Origin: Alitta virens
Taxonomy: Eukaryota; Annelida; Polychaeta; Phyllodocida; Nereididae
Assembly: GCA_932294295.1 (NCBI GenBank)
Contig: OW028578.1
Span: 35,999,685 to 36,063,684, forward strand
Direction: 5' to 3'
DNA: 64,000 nucleotides
In this document: in pieces, positions 10,086-23,200 of the stretch
Position numbering within the stretch: position 1 is the stretch's first letter
Layout of the letters: every line of letters starts with the position of its first letter
Program-made: the position numbers and the translations under genes
Notes under the pieces: generated by a model
Database searches by the model: none
Told to the model about the DNA's origin: nothing
What the model saw: the letters and a program-made list of their open reading frames with translations, nothing else

Positions 10086-12748
10086 CAGTTCAGTTTGCAA
10101 TCTGAACCAGTATGGCATACATTTAAGTTTTATTCAGTAACTAACTTACCCATAACTTTGTGCTGGCCCCTATTTTTTGAAGCTCATGACTCCGTGGAAA
10201 TTCTTTTAGAATACGTCATGGTAAAAGTAGACTGCACACAAGCAACATTTAATCGATCTCAGTGAAGACTGGTTTTCAGCGATTAAAAACTTGAACTGAG
10301 AACTTGTTTGTTGTGATATTAGATTAGTACTGCTAATCTACTAACAGCTACAATCAGACAACAAACTAAACATCAGTCATGCATGAAAATCCTCATCTCA
10401 AAACTTATTGTAAACTGATATTAGATAAGCCAGAAGTATAAATCCAGTCTTTTTAAACATTTTGTTTACAAATCGGGAGGGTTAAGTTATTGTACATGGG
10501 TTTGTCTCAGCTGAATGTCACGTGGGAGCATACCACAATTAAACCTAAATTTCATACTTGATATTTTAAAATTTGTACTATTTTATAATATAAAAAAGAC
10601 TTCACAATCTGTAAAGCGATTAAGAGCTGTTTTTTTATATGTATGAACGCTTTATAAAATAAATTATTATATTATAATTAATTTACTATACATTTTTAAT
10701 GTAACACGTCTTTCCCTAATTTACTGAAAATTATAGGCATATTTTTTCCTGAAAGTATCATTCAAGACCTAAAAGTTAATGCATGGTTTATACGTTGTTA
10801 GCCGTCGAAAACATTTGCTATCAGTCTGTGAAACTAAAACCTCCCTATTGTTGAAATTATTGCTTGAGTAACCACCTCAGATCCACAGAAATGCGGCTGA
10901 ATGTGTAGATCTACTGCTGTTTTAACAGTCAAAACTGAAATTAATAATTAAGTTGCATATTTAAACATGCCTGGAAGTGGCGGAATCTTATTTTTCGGAG
11001 GCACTTTTTTTACTGTGTGCAAAGCCCCTTATGTCAACTGTCGATCGCATCATGTTAAATTAGTGGTGCCTTGCACTTGTTGTAGAGTATAAACAAGAGG
11101 CCGAGAGATATCCCTGTGGCTGCACTGTTAGAGGTGCAGGGTTAAGCTGATCACAAAATACTATGTCTAATACTAGGGCGGGTACAAGACCCCACTCATG
11201 GGATAAATGAAGAATATAATGTGGTCTCCAAGCTTATCATATCATCATTATGTCTGCCTTTGGCATGCATCATTGATGTAATGCAATGTTATCTGGGGTC
11301 AGTATGAAGCTTTTCTCTGTTAGATAGATAGATAGAGATAGATACTTTATTTTGATGGAATGGTAGAAACATTATTAAACAGCAGGACAATTACATGATG
11401 TTAACTATGAATTTTAATCTGTTATAAATATAGGTCCATCAGGAAACCATCTAAGCATTAGCTTAGCTGTAATTGTGGCACCTTCAATAAAAAGAAAGAA
11501 AATTAAATAAAGATTAAACAAAAATAATGTGTTATTATGCTGCTTCAGATATGCCTCTATAATCAGTATTTTGGCAATAAAGGAAATTAATATTCACGGT
11601 ATCATGACAATGTCACTCAAAGGCCAGTTCCAGGAAATCCTGACTTGCCAAAATTTACTTAACAAAGCCATTATAGTAGTGGATCTTCGGTCCACATCTC
11701 CATTCCAATATTGAAACAATGACTGGGGTAAGCCTAATATTGTTAGTCAGTAAACATCATTTTCAATGAAATTTGCAATTTCAGTGTCTAATGACACCAC
11801 TGAAAGACAGTTGGAGAACTAAGCAAATGTTCTTCACGTCAGTAAATTAATCTAAGCTAATGGATTATGGGACCAGTACCAGACTTTCCGGATATGATAC
11901 ACCTTTTCATGTTTGTAAAACATTTGGTATTCACAGACAATGCAGGTAAGAAACGTACAGTTAGTTTGCAAAAATATAGGACAAATAGTTACGGTTATAT
12001 TTGCTGAAACTCATACAATACACAAGACAATATGTACATTTTGAATTGTACCAATGCCACACGCTCAACATAAAAGGTTTCCATTTTTATTCTGAGGCTG
12101 AATTTCGTTATTGCGGTCTATGTGTTTAAATTGATATATGCAATTTTCCTATGAAGGCAACTCTAGTGTAATATATACATATATATATATATACTGGTTT
12201 TTGAAATTAATAATAAAAATTCAATATTATTTTTCAGTTATGAGTAAATTCAACAATTTTAAATGTGTGTCATGACATGCAAATATGAAAAGACTGCACG
12301 ATAAAATAAATTCAGCTTTTTTTTAAAGGGAATTTCTGAGCGACAGACTAAAAATTAAGAGAGAAATATGTCAAAGAACATGATTGTTATTAAGGAATCA
12401 TCTGTATCTACTAATCATCAAGAACTTTAAAAATGATGAACTCTAAACTCAACATAGTAAAGTTAGTTTCATAAAATACGGTCGACTCCAGCTGTCTGTA
12501 GTGACCGGTGCCTGGCTGTGGTCTAAACATGCTAAAGCCAGCTGCTTCTGTCCACTTCCATAGCTAATAATCGGCTTACATATATCACCGGATAAATATA
12601 AACCTTGGTAAATGTAGGAAATTAATCGAATATATTATAAATATGTACTGTTAGATCCAGTTTTGAGTAGCCAGCTATGACAGCTTTGTCTAGTTTCCAT
12701 TTGACGGGCTGTTTTTAATGAACTGTATCATACAGCATATTATCAAGG
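10086..12748. other. intergenic, with a retroelement-like tail
   Basis: No gene is supported. A GATAGATA run followed by TACTTTATTTTGATGG at about 11320-11360, read on the minus strand, looks like the 3' end of a LINE or SINE. The block with CTTATCATATCATCATTATG (about 11234) recurs in diverged form near 15955, 18810 and 21190, so it belongs to a small dispersed repeat. A (TA)n stretch lies near 12175-12195. Confidence 0.4.
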
Positions 12749-13847
12749 ATGGCTGAAAGGGACACTGAAGGAATATTTGAAAGCAGCTCAAAAATAGACT
12801 TGATAATTAGCCATGAAGATAGTGTAAGTGATGAACTTGCAATTGCTTCCAATGAATCCACAAAGACAGAAGGAACATTGGATTTCACCCATATAAGAGT
12901 TTTTAAGGCGTTAGTCCAATGGTATATTGCATGGCTGTTGTTGGCCAGTATTACAGGCCGAATAACAGTAATAGCGAAAAGAAAGAAACCTCATCAAACA
13001 TAAGTGGGGTTGATAGAACGAGGAAATATGCGAACCGGGTCCTAAATGATGAAGAGACACTTAACCGAATTGAGATGAAAAGCAGCAACTTTTATGCAGT
13101 GAATGATGACAAAGATGGTCCGAATGAAGAATGTTTGTGCAGATGTTCTACACCATATTCCTCTGTACATGATGTACTGTTCGCTATTGCTGGGTGCTAT
13201 GTATTCGTATGTACCGCTTGGCATTATGCGTATAGACTTCACTGGTCCTGTAAGTGAAATACATTTTATTGTACTGTTTAAGAACATCTGTCTTATAGTT
13301 AATATGATGTGGTTCATTTACTGTCCATCACGAGTTGTCATTTTGCTTTGGGCATGGTCAAAGAATGATATCTTACCAAAGTTTTTCATCTTGTGGGAGA
13401 AAGCGACACAACATCACAAATTTGACCAGTTTAGACGAATCCGCAAGACGACTATGATCATTATGGGCATCACTTGGACTTTAGTGTTCATCAATGTGAT
13501 AGTGACAATGTGCGGTTTGAATTTCACTCAACTTTTTGATTCAGTCGTCACTCCTTGGTCAGACAATGAGAGTAATCTGACCCTAGTCATCATAGGTCTT
13601 CTCATCTTCTTCATATTTATCGTTGCCTTGCTTCTACCAGTTCAGTTTAATTTGCTTGTGTGCCTGATTCTCCGAGCTGAGTTCAAACTCCTCACTGAAG
13701 ATCTGTCAAATGCAAGGCTTGACAAAAAGGAGTGCTAGAATCTCTCCGAAAACGACATCAAGAACTTGTCCACCTTGTCGCTTGTGTCGATATATATATC
13801 TTCGGAAGATAAACGCCGCTAGCTTTTTGTTCATTGTCTTCGGATCC

Positions 13848-13935
13848 TGAACTCAGAACTCAGAATCTTTATTTCATTTGTATTTACTGGTAAGCAAGCA
13901 TATATAAAATTCTAAAGTTGTTCAACATGATAAAT
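13848..13935 (-). mobile_element. 5'-truncated LINE 3' end
   Basis: The sequence GAACTCAGAACTCAGAA followed by a TTTATTTCAT stretch matches the outer end of the LINE at 52857-56220. Read on the minus strand this is a LINE 3' tail made of 7-bp TGAGTTC-type repeats. The fragment interrupts the pseudogene in the region matching TM5 of copy 1. Confidence 0.6.
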
Positions 13936-15089
13936 AATACTTTCTTCAGTCTATTTCATCTAAGTGTCTACTACACTCTACCCAGGTAAGCTTGGAGTTC
14001 CTAACATATTAGTGGTTAAACAGTGAGTTTGGCAAGCACGGAAAATAACTAAATAAAGTGCTTTTTTGATGTATATCATTGCTTTGTTTTGTTTGAAAAC
14101 AGTGAAACAACTGTCCAAAAACTATTCAATTTGCTCAACCAGGCGAGAAATTTGACCAAAATGGGGATTATCCTAAAATGTTGATTAGTACGTTTTACAA
14201 ACAGTCACAGTTGGCTGGATATATTCAATTGTATTTCACTGCTTGAACCTACTAACAATAACAACCAATGTGACGTGGAAGAAGCACTGAAAAATATTGC
14301 ATTGTCAGCCAGTGTAACCACTTTCTGCTAGGCACTACAATACATACCAGTGTAATTTGTTGTACATGTCTCGATTTTGACATTTATCACAAACACTCAG
14401 GTTATTAATTGTTTTTAGGTAGGTATGTTTGTGCACAGGCTGGCTTCTTCACCAATTGGCTTTTCATGTTTGGATATATTTCTGGTGAACAGAGAAACCA
14501 CATTGTCCGTAAGTATAAGATATGTTGTGTCAATATAAGAATTCAAACACCGGAGATGTATTGTTGTAAAGGGTTTATTAAAATCATGTAGAAATATAAG
14601 ATGAGATGACTCTGAAATATTATTGCCCTGGTGTTAGCAACCATATAGTCTTCGAACAGTACTCCGGACCTCAAAACAGGTGACCAGGTCAATGACCTCT
14701 TTGCAAGAATTCTCACCAATGCACATACTTCAGAGAGATCCAGTGACCAGTTGCCACACCTTAGATCAGCTCTGATATGATCCAGACTGTCCTGGCTGCT
14801 CACTCATGCAGAACAGTCTTTAATGTTTTTAGTTGAGCAGCTAATAAATGATATATTGACTTGACTGATATGAATAATAGATAAAATAAAATTGGAAGAA
14901 ATCATTAATAATTTAATGAATTAGCAATTTTAAATGTGATTTTCAGTTTGGAGGCTTTCTCACAACCTCCAGAGGGCACCACTGTACCTTAAATACAAGG
15001 AGAGTGCTCGATCCATCTGTATATAAATTGAATTTCAACATTAGTACCTCTTACATCAATAATATAAGTTACATAATTCAAAGTTAAAG

Positions 15090-15535
15090 CTGCACTGTCT
15101 GTCAAATTTGCAATTTTCTAAGACTCAATCAAATAGTTGAAAATAACCTTTTTTAAGCAAGGCACACTAAATGTGTGTGAACTAATGATTTTATCAGACA
15201 TTAATTACTAAAAATAAATCATACAGTGAGAGAAATTCAGGACCAAAACATTGGAAACTCAATGGAAATAACATCATCACCCATTGTTTAGTATTGTGAC
15301 ATCATCACTGGGTTTGTTTACATACTGAGTTTTTGATGGCATGAAAAACTAATATTTATATTATTTATTGTAAATTAAAACTAAATTGTTGTGCGAAAGT
15401 GGGCATGTAACATATTTGGTGAAAAATATCATGATACAGGAAGGCAGTATTGATTAACATAATTACTTGAATGTGCTAAACCTAGAGACACAGTAATTTT
15501 AACATTGTATTGTTTTAGTGTTGTATAATCCATGT
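15090..15535 (+). repeat. dispersed repeat family R2, copy 1
   Basis: About 450 bp, including TTTTATCAGACATTAATTAC, CCCATTGTTTAGTATTGTG and GAGTTTTTGATGGCATGAAA, recur at 59060-59520 in the same orientation and at about 35640-36095 inverted. Copies have diverged and share no coding frame. The copy lies in the last intron of the receptor pseudogene. Confidence 0.8.
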
Positions 15536-15640
15536 CTGATCGTTGCTGATAGTACTAGTGGTTTTCTAGCAGGATAATATTACACAATGTTACGTAACAC
15601 TACAAGGAAACATAATCAGGCAGTGACACAGCCCAATAAC

Positions 15641-15712
15641 CCCAAAATTATCTGATAAAGTTATTTTCTTGATCACAAGAGAGTAGAAAATACTTTATCA
15701 GATTATTTTGGG
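15641..15712. repeat. 72-bp hairpin
   Basis: The arms CCCAAAATTATCTGATAAAG and its near-perfect reverse complement flank an 11-14-base loop. It could be a tiny MITE or a solo hairpin. No function is evident. Confidence 0.7.
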
Positions 15713-16406
15713 TTTCGGTCAAAATTCAGTGTTTCACCGCCGGACTAACATGAGATTTCTGCAATGACAAGGTTGCCAGAAAATTATAATATACATATTG
15801 TATTACCTTTTCTTTTTTTTCTGAATGTCATTTGGTAGGTTTTGATTGCTAACATTGTTCGAAGAAATTGGATGTTGTTATATTTTCCTGTAGAAAGTTG
15901 TTCTAACGTTACCAGAGCGAAATTCGTATTAATAGCGTGAACTCTGAGCATTATCATCTCATCATTACGTCTGCCTCTGGCTGCTGGTCATATAAGTTAG
16001 CTAAGCTTCAGATCCAGCAGCATTGAGGCAAAGAAATGCAGACTATAGTGAAAAACTGACCTTTTCATTTATATATATATATTTTTTTTAGCTCTTCGGG
16101 CTCCTGGTAACATATTTATTTCTACTGGTCAGTTTTCAGCCACCTCAAGAAGATATTCAATGTGATTGTACTCTACTGATTAATGGATCAGTTCATTGAA
16201 ATATCTGTATCAAACAACATGTCAAATGCATTGCATTGTCATTTACATATATTCTGAGCCAACCAGAATGTTTCATTTTCATCCAGCATGGTTATATGTT
16301 GGATGGCTCCATTATATGTTGTACAATGAGAGGAGAATATAGGCAATAATGGATGGTTTGTCATGCAACACAGAGTTTTGCTGGATTTGAAAAATAATAT
16401 ATTGTA

Positions 16407-16581
16407 CAGTCAACCCTCATTTATCCAGGCCTCACTTATCCGGTTCCCTTGCTATCCGCATACAGTTGGCTGGGAACAAATCTACTCAGTGCATTTATAT
16501 GTATTCAGTTATCTGCGTTCCCTCATTTATCTGCACAGTTAACTTGGGGACGAAGGTGTGCGGATAAATGAGGGTTGACTG
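16407..16581. mobile_element. pogo/Tigger-like MITE flanked by TA
   Basis: The 175-bp element begins CAGTCAACCCTCATTTATCC and ends with its reverse complement. It is flanked on both sides by TA (16405-16406 and 16582-16583). TA duplication and a CAGT(C/T)(A/G)ACCCT terminus are typical of Tc1/mariner, pogo/Tigger branch, elements. No transposase is present. Confidence 0.85.
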
Positions 16582-16612
16582 TACATGTCCTTGCCTTTGT
16601 CTCGGTCAATAT

Positions 16613-16935
16613 AATAGTGGATTTCACGGAAGGTTCTCAATATTTCCACCAGGTGGCTTTAACAGAATACTGCAATTCTATTGACTGAAAAAGTTCCCGC
16701 CCTTGACTGTGATTAGCTGAAGCAAAGTGCATCCTAGCAGCAGTATTTTTGTGCATTTTAATGTGTATTTGACATCTTATCATTCCGTTAGTTTTTGTTA
16801 TTTCACGGAGAAAGTTATATCCCTTGAATAGGTTGGTTGTGATATTTTATATCTGAAAAGCAAAATGAGTAATAAGAGGAGCAGAAAGACTTATGTCTTG
16901 CTGAATTCAGGGCTGCTCAGTGAAAAGACTCAATT
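16613..16935 (+). repeat. dispersed repeat family R1, copy 2
   Basis: Second copy of the 320-bp repeat at 1111-1432. The short frame begins with ATG at 16865 and reads MSNKRSRKTYVLLNSGLLSE, slightly better conserved than copy 1. Homology stops at about 16935. Confidence 0.75.
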
Positions 16936-17427
16936 TTCCTCATGCTACAAAACTCCTTCCCATCCCCTACAAGTCATATAAGTTAGGCGAAGTGTTATGC
17001 TATCACCAGAATGAAAAACTATCTTATTATATCAACTACACCATATATTTTGTTATTTCACATTAATTAACTCTTAATAAACCATTTGTAATAACTATAC
17101 TGATAATGATGATATTTAATTTCAGAATTTCGGGTTTGCCATTTCAATAACTTAATTGTCATGAACCAGTAACTCCCAGTAAACAATATTACTTAGCAGT
17201 TGCTTGGTAACAGGTTTCACAATTATTTTATTAATATTGCATTTCAGTATATAATATATAATATTATTTTCCTAATATCAAACAAAAAAACATTGCATGT
17301 TATTTTCATCCAATATCCCTGAATACTCTTTTCTCTATTTTCATAAATATAAAAATCACAATATTATCTATTCTGTTGTTATAACTGAAATAAAATATAA
17401 AACAAACAAGCAAGAAGATTTTAATAA
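16936..17427. other. intergenic, nothing recognised
   Basis: AT-rich sequence with no supported gene. It continues into the foldback element to the right. Confidence 0.4.
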
Positions 17428-18232
17428 GACCCAATGGTTACGTTGTATATTTTTATATTCCCCACGAGTGGACAGATTAGCCAGGATTCACAGTGGTGTT
17501 AGCCACGAGTGAATTCTGAAGCCAATCTGTCCACGAGAGAGGGAATATAAAAATATATCACATAACCATTGTGTCTTTATATCCCACAATTTTCACTTTT
17601 TGTTGAGCTGCCTGGCTATGCATTTATGTAGTACTAGTACTTATAGAACAATTTTCATGAATATAAATTTTTGCCATTGACCAATCAGAGCATTGCATAA
17701 CTGTTAGCAACGTCATCACCTCAAAACTTTCTGGGACATTTTCAGATTAATAAAGGAATTTAAGAATGATATTTACAAACCAGTTGATATTTCTTGTCAG
17801 AATTGGTTTTTATAGTAGATTTTGAAAGAAAATGGTTTATTGTTCAATATTATTCGATTGTATTACCGAAGCGATGACGCTCCTGTGACGTTGCCCATAG
17901 CAACACATACACACAATGGCTTGCATCTGCTACGTTTTTTCGGCTCTAGAATTGGTAATTCTGGTTCGATTTTAGAAATTCAAACTTTCTTAGAAAGCTG
18001 ACAATTTACTTGTCAAACTGACTTTAAATATTGTTTTAAAGCGGCGGCGGCGCTAGTTTAAACAGCGAAGCGCCTAGCTGCAAAAAGAGATTTTTTTTTG
18101 TCATTTGCCTGCCATACACATAGAACCTTGAAAGGTAAACCATGTAGTATAGATAAATTAGATATGTATACCACATAGGCTATACCACATGGCTTTTCTA
18201 TGTGGTATACAGGTTACTGTGGGATATAAGGT
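17428..18232. mobile_element. nested foldback region
   Basis: A first hairpin spans 17428-17575, with arms of about 70 bp containing CCAATGGTTACGTT and TGGACAGATT. Immediately after it, TATATCCCACA (about 17578) is mirrored by TGTGGGATATA (about 18222). Just inside that right end lies another hairpin, with TATACCACATAG mirrored by CTATGTGGTATA. The nested inverted repeats suggest a foldback-type transposon or two elements inserted together. The interior holds a GCGGCGGCGGCGC stretch and no ORF of note. Confidence 0.55.
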
Positions 18233-20215
18233 CGATCATTCCTTTATTATCTCAAATTATATATAAAACAAACGAGAATACAAGGGCATTTATTTTATTA
18301 TCTCAAAATATATATAGTTCTTCTGACATAAAGTTTCCACGAACTCTCAACAGGTAAAATTCATCAAAAAATATAAAACATTTGAATTATAATATAATCT
18401 TTCATAAAACGATAATCTCCGAATATACAATAGCATCTGATTAGATAGCATTATGCATAGTTCAGTTGAAGTAAAAAATATGCAGAACACTTAGTATATA
18501 GCTAGACAGCTAGACAGTGCAGCCGCTAGACAGCTAGACAGCTAGACGGACAGCTAGTAGGACAGCTAGTCGGACAGCTAGACAACTACCCATACAGACA
18601 GCTAGACAGATAGACAGACAGCTACCATGACAGACAGACAGACAGCTACCATGACACATAGCCAAACAGTAGTGGTGGCAATACTCATACACCTTTGTTT
18701 ATGAATACACTAAGGCAATACAAAATCATTTCAAAATGAAAAAATAATGAACACTCGTGTATCATATTAGATTATGTACAGGGTCAATGGCACCTTTTGA
18801 AATCTAACAGCCTTATCATATCATCATTATATTTGCCTATAACAGTGAAATAAAAATAATTAGATATTGAAGCACAGCACCATATATAGTGAAACAACTA
18901 TTTTCAGTTTTGCGCATAGCCCATATGCATGTTTCTGTATATTTTCCTTTTTTTGACAGTCCTATATAATGTGTATTATCTTATCGAATCAGTTATGAAA
19001 CAAAGTGAACTGATCACTTAATCATGGGAACAGTTAATGAACTGACAAACTTAAGTTAACCCGGAAAAAATTGTGTCAATTAGTAATTTCATTGTTCATG
19101 AGTCGCCCATGCGGCCTAATAACCTTGTGACACAATTCTCGAATACTTGTACAGAGATCACAAATCATTATTACGCATTAAGTAAAACAACAAAACGTTT
19201 TTAAAACGTTAATCATATCCATGCAGCTTTCAGAAAAGCACTTGGAATGTGAGTTCATATAGTGCACTCGATCGGTGACTGAACTCATTCAATGACACAA
19301 AGTTCACATGAATATGGTGACACATATATAATATGACATTAAGTGTTCTTAGAACAGAGGATGTACAACATTGCAACCAATTAACAGCAATTATCACAGG
19401 TTTGTTTATAACACACAGACTTGTCAATTGAACAGCTCAAAGATAACAATTGTATTATTAACTTCCGAAAGTTATGGCATTCACCATTTTTTTTCATATG
19501 ATACATAATCGCAAAGGAAGATGCCAGTATAAATACCAAACTCAATGTCATACGTTATATTATGGCGCTAAAAGACGTATAGACTCTATAATCAAAAGCT
19601 CTAAGCTGTGTAATAACCTGAAATTATACTCCACTTAGACTGTTTTCCTATTGTTTTGAGCGGGAATGTTAGTTAACTCCCTTGATCCTGAATGCAAACT
19701 GAACTTGTTTTGCGAAATGAAGGCAGTGAAACAAAACAAATAATCAAACAAATTAGTAAATATGCCAAATGGAGTATAAGTTAGTTATATCCCTCATAGT
19801 CGGGACCGAGATATAACCAACAAAATTGTTAGTTAACTCCCTCCCAATCGGGATATAACTATTAGTTTGCATGATGCATTATGGCACAGGAAGACAAGAT
19901 TCTAAATAAAACAATACATTTTGATAAACTTCATAGGATGGCTTATGGCACTAGAAGACATCATAAACATTTAATTGTGATATACTGTGTACACTATGCA
20001 ACTGAAAGACACATTATTATGAAGTAAAATTTAAAATAAGTCGATACTGAACTTCATGTGCTAGATTATGGCACATAATAACAAACATAAAATTGTGATT
20101 AAAGTAGCATCCATAATGAAGTCCACCAGATTTTTTCATAACCAATATGCTATTATAGTCTTTCCTCATATTATAATTGCAAATGTCACATACAGATCAT
20201 ATTATTAGGCACCTC
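18233..20215. other. intergenic, 3' flank of nuclear receptor A
   Basis: A GACAGCTA-type microsatellite occupies about 18498-18655. A partial inverted repeat with AGTTATATCCC and GGGATATAACT spans about 19788-19862. Several short blocks starting ATTATGGCAC(T/A)..GAAGAC recur at about 19562, 19876, 19938 and 20072, within what may be the 3' UTR of receptor A. No other gene is supported. Confidence 0.4.
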
Positions 20216-23200
20216 TCACAAGGGTGACTTCCTATCTTCCGGCACATAGCCATGATGCGATGCTCGGAGTTTATTGAGCCTCTTCTTAGTTTCGTCTCCA
20301 TAGATTTCCATAAGAACTTCGGGATACTCAATATCAGGGAACATCTCAATGATGAACCTGTCGATGAGTCTTTTACCCAGAAGAGAAGCATGCTTCAGTT
20401 CGGTTAACGCTTGAACCAACCGGCCGAACATTACGGCCACGTCTCTGTTTCGTTTCAGATCTCGCTCACGTCTCATGACATAGCACAGAGCCTCGGCAAT
20501 ACGCATCTGCATGGATTGGATCAGATTCTGGTTTTGCGGTAATCCAACAAGGCCATCTGGAAAAAGTCAGAGGTTTTACGGTCATTAGGCACAGTGGTTT
20601 AAATTTTACAGAGCATTCAATCAAACTGACTACATTTTACACATGAAATTTGTTTAAACTTCTCTAGATAGTCATCGACTATTTTTTAATTAGAGTGCTA
20701 AACAATAAGTAATTGCAGCAGCTGACAGAAATATCAGATTGCATTCTTTTTTATTAGATGGCCTCATTTTACACGTATTACTGTGACTAAATGGTAGCCT
20801 ATGGTTACTGTTCATTCAATCAAACTAACTACACTGTGTCCAATCAACCCACCACAACTTACCATGTTATGTATGCAAGTGTGGGCTCAAAGCAAGCAGT
20901 GAACTAGTAGTGGGTATGGAGGGGGCAATTAAATATAAATGAACAAAACTTGCTGCCATACCTTCTGACCCATAATTAATTTAAGGACCCTACCTTGAAC
21001 CAACAATTATTTGGGCAAGCAACAAACTTAGGGATTGGCCATGCAGAGCTTCTTATAACAGCATGACATCACATCACCATCTTCATAAATCTCAGGTGTG
21101 AAATGTAGTCAGTTTGATTGAATGCTCTATAACAAATGGTCAGCTCTGCTGAAGGTAAGTGTTCCTGGCTCAGGCACTCAACACGACCCTTATCATCTCA
21201 TCATACCTTTACCTCTGGCAGCTGCATGGTCAACTTCAGACTAATAACATTGATACACACATTCTAATCATTCTGGGTGACTTTAACAACAAAATATTAC
21301 AAAAAGAAACATCTACAATTTCTGAATAACATACAAGCATATTTTACCTGGAGAAAACAGTGACAATGCCAACAACAAAGCAGCTTCAGGATCTCTCAGT
21401 TCCAGTTTCTGGATGACCTGAGCAGCAGTAGCCCATTGATCATGAAACTCCATATCTCCCATGGCGAAGAACTCTTCTTTGTCATAATTTGCATGGCAAA
21501 CACTGCATGTGTAGATCTTGTGCTCACAGTCAAATGTTTCTAAGTTGACAAACAACATAAAGTCCCCTGCTGACCCTGTTGAAGAAAGGCAAACACAGAA
21601 TTGTTATTTCAAATATGCTTTGTTAAAAGTTTGGGGTCAAGATACAAGGCAGGGTCAGCACAGTACTGTTAATATTACCATTGTAATGCAAAAAAAAGCA
21701 CCTAAAATGTACAAGTCAACAATATGGGCATAGCCAGGGTACTATGTGACAAGAACAATTAATTAAGAAGTGGAATAAACATCATAAAACATGTATGGTG
21801 GATGGTAATCAAGGGTGGGGGGGGGGGGGTTAGGGTAATGAAAACTTTACCAATTGGCTTGAGCCAATGAAACCGCACGCTGGTCTCCTCAGCATCAAAT
21901 ATATTTAACAATACACAAAAAAAAAACTTGGGATTAATAAAAATCATTGCTGCAATGCTTTCAGGATGACACTGATGTTTAGCATAACTGAGGAATTAGG
22001 ACACTAATGATACTAATAATAATTGACAACATTTTAAGCAAACCCACCTCGTAACAAAGTTATCTGGTCTTCCAAGACCAAGTCTGAAAATCCAGGCATT
22101 TTCTGAGCAAACTGAGCCAGTTTGTTGACATAGGTCACTTGTGTGAGGAAGCATTGTGATATCTTGGTTCTCCTATTGTCCACGTCCAGGCCAGTCCTCT
22201 TGTAAAGCTCCTTATACTGTTCTGGGCACAGAGGGTCCATGCGACCAAACACCGACTCACGAAGTTTACGGTATTCCTGAAATGGGAACAAGAAATCGAA
22301 TTAGTAGTATAATATTTAACGATGTTAAGCATAACTAATGTCAGGGCCTGTCCTAGGGCAACACAAGTGAGGCGGCTGCATTGGGCCCTGCAAGTGAATA
22401 GGCCCCGCGGTAATACAACATTAGGCCCAGAAATTTCTTCAGGACAAAAAATAAAAAATAGGGCCTTCAGTTTGACCAGTAAGGGAAAAACAGTGGGCGA
22501 GAAAGGCCACAGAGGGTGAGATAGGCCACCATTTCCCCAAGACTAAGAAACATGTTGGGCCTCCCACATGCTGAGACCAGCCCTAACTAAGTGGATATTG
22601 CACAGTCTTGTGTTTGCAAGTCTTCACTCACAGCCTTATCACCCTTGCTACGAGCAGGCATAGGACTTTCAAGGACCTGAGCCATGGAGGTAGACATTAT
22701 ATTGATAATTCCATGTAAATTCATTGACAAGTTCTTAGGTGATGGCATTATGACGGTGAATTATATGCAAGTCGATTGTTACCATGGAGTGATTACAGCA
22801 GCTATTTCAAAACACTTGTATTAATAATCATGATGATCTACAAACGTATTAGCCAGCCATCTCAAAAGTATGTTATAGCCATAATACAGGTCATGAAAAG
22901 TCAACAATACTTACAATGTGCTTTGACTGTGACATGAACAAGGCCTCTCGGTTTTCATCGGTAACCATCAGTGTTGCGAGATGGGCGTTCGTCACAGTTT
23001 CAATCAGTTTCTCAATCTCTGGATCATACTTTTCCCCAAGACTAGGAGATGTGTTTACGATTGAATCCAGGCTGTCAGTACTTGACGTTGAATCATCTTG
23101 TGATTCAGATGAAACCATTGTAGAAGGCTCCCCAGGAAATGCTGGATGATCAAACTGAGGATAGTTGGGAGATGTTTTGATTGAATCATGCATATTTGAG

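Larger units (their letters stand above)
12749..16199 (+). pseudogene. gustatory-receptor-like gene copy 2, decayed
   Basis: Exon 1 is homologous to copy 1 but breaks frame near 12912, near 13165, again near 13735 (around KEC then stop) and near 13800. It ends where a retrotransposon tail begins at about 13848, within the segment matching TM5 of copy 1. Recognisable blocks include SPMVYCMA, the NDILPKFFILWEK loop and the EFKLLTEDL segment. The counterpart of exon 2 was not found. Exon 3 (14419-14508, 90 bp, with GTAAGT donor) and exon 4 (16092-16199, encoding TYLFLLVSF and a Cys-Asp-Cys tail) are intact and keep the same lengths or phases as copy 1. The gene is therefore a tandem duplicate dead at its 5' part, unless the frameshifts are assembly errors. 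Confidence 0.85.

Noticed and set aside
9747..10118. A repetitive Tyr/Trp-rich protein (YGYVWLRMAT repeats) in two minus-strand frames
   Set aside because: It is produced entirely by the 10-bp tandem array, appears in more than one frame and has no domain.
14543..14803. Minus-strand 86-codon ORF in the pseudogene intron
   Set aside because: It overlaps the splice donor of intact exon 3 on the other strand region, has no domain and no duplicate in the sister gene.
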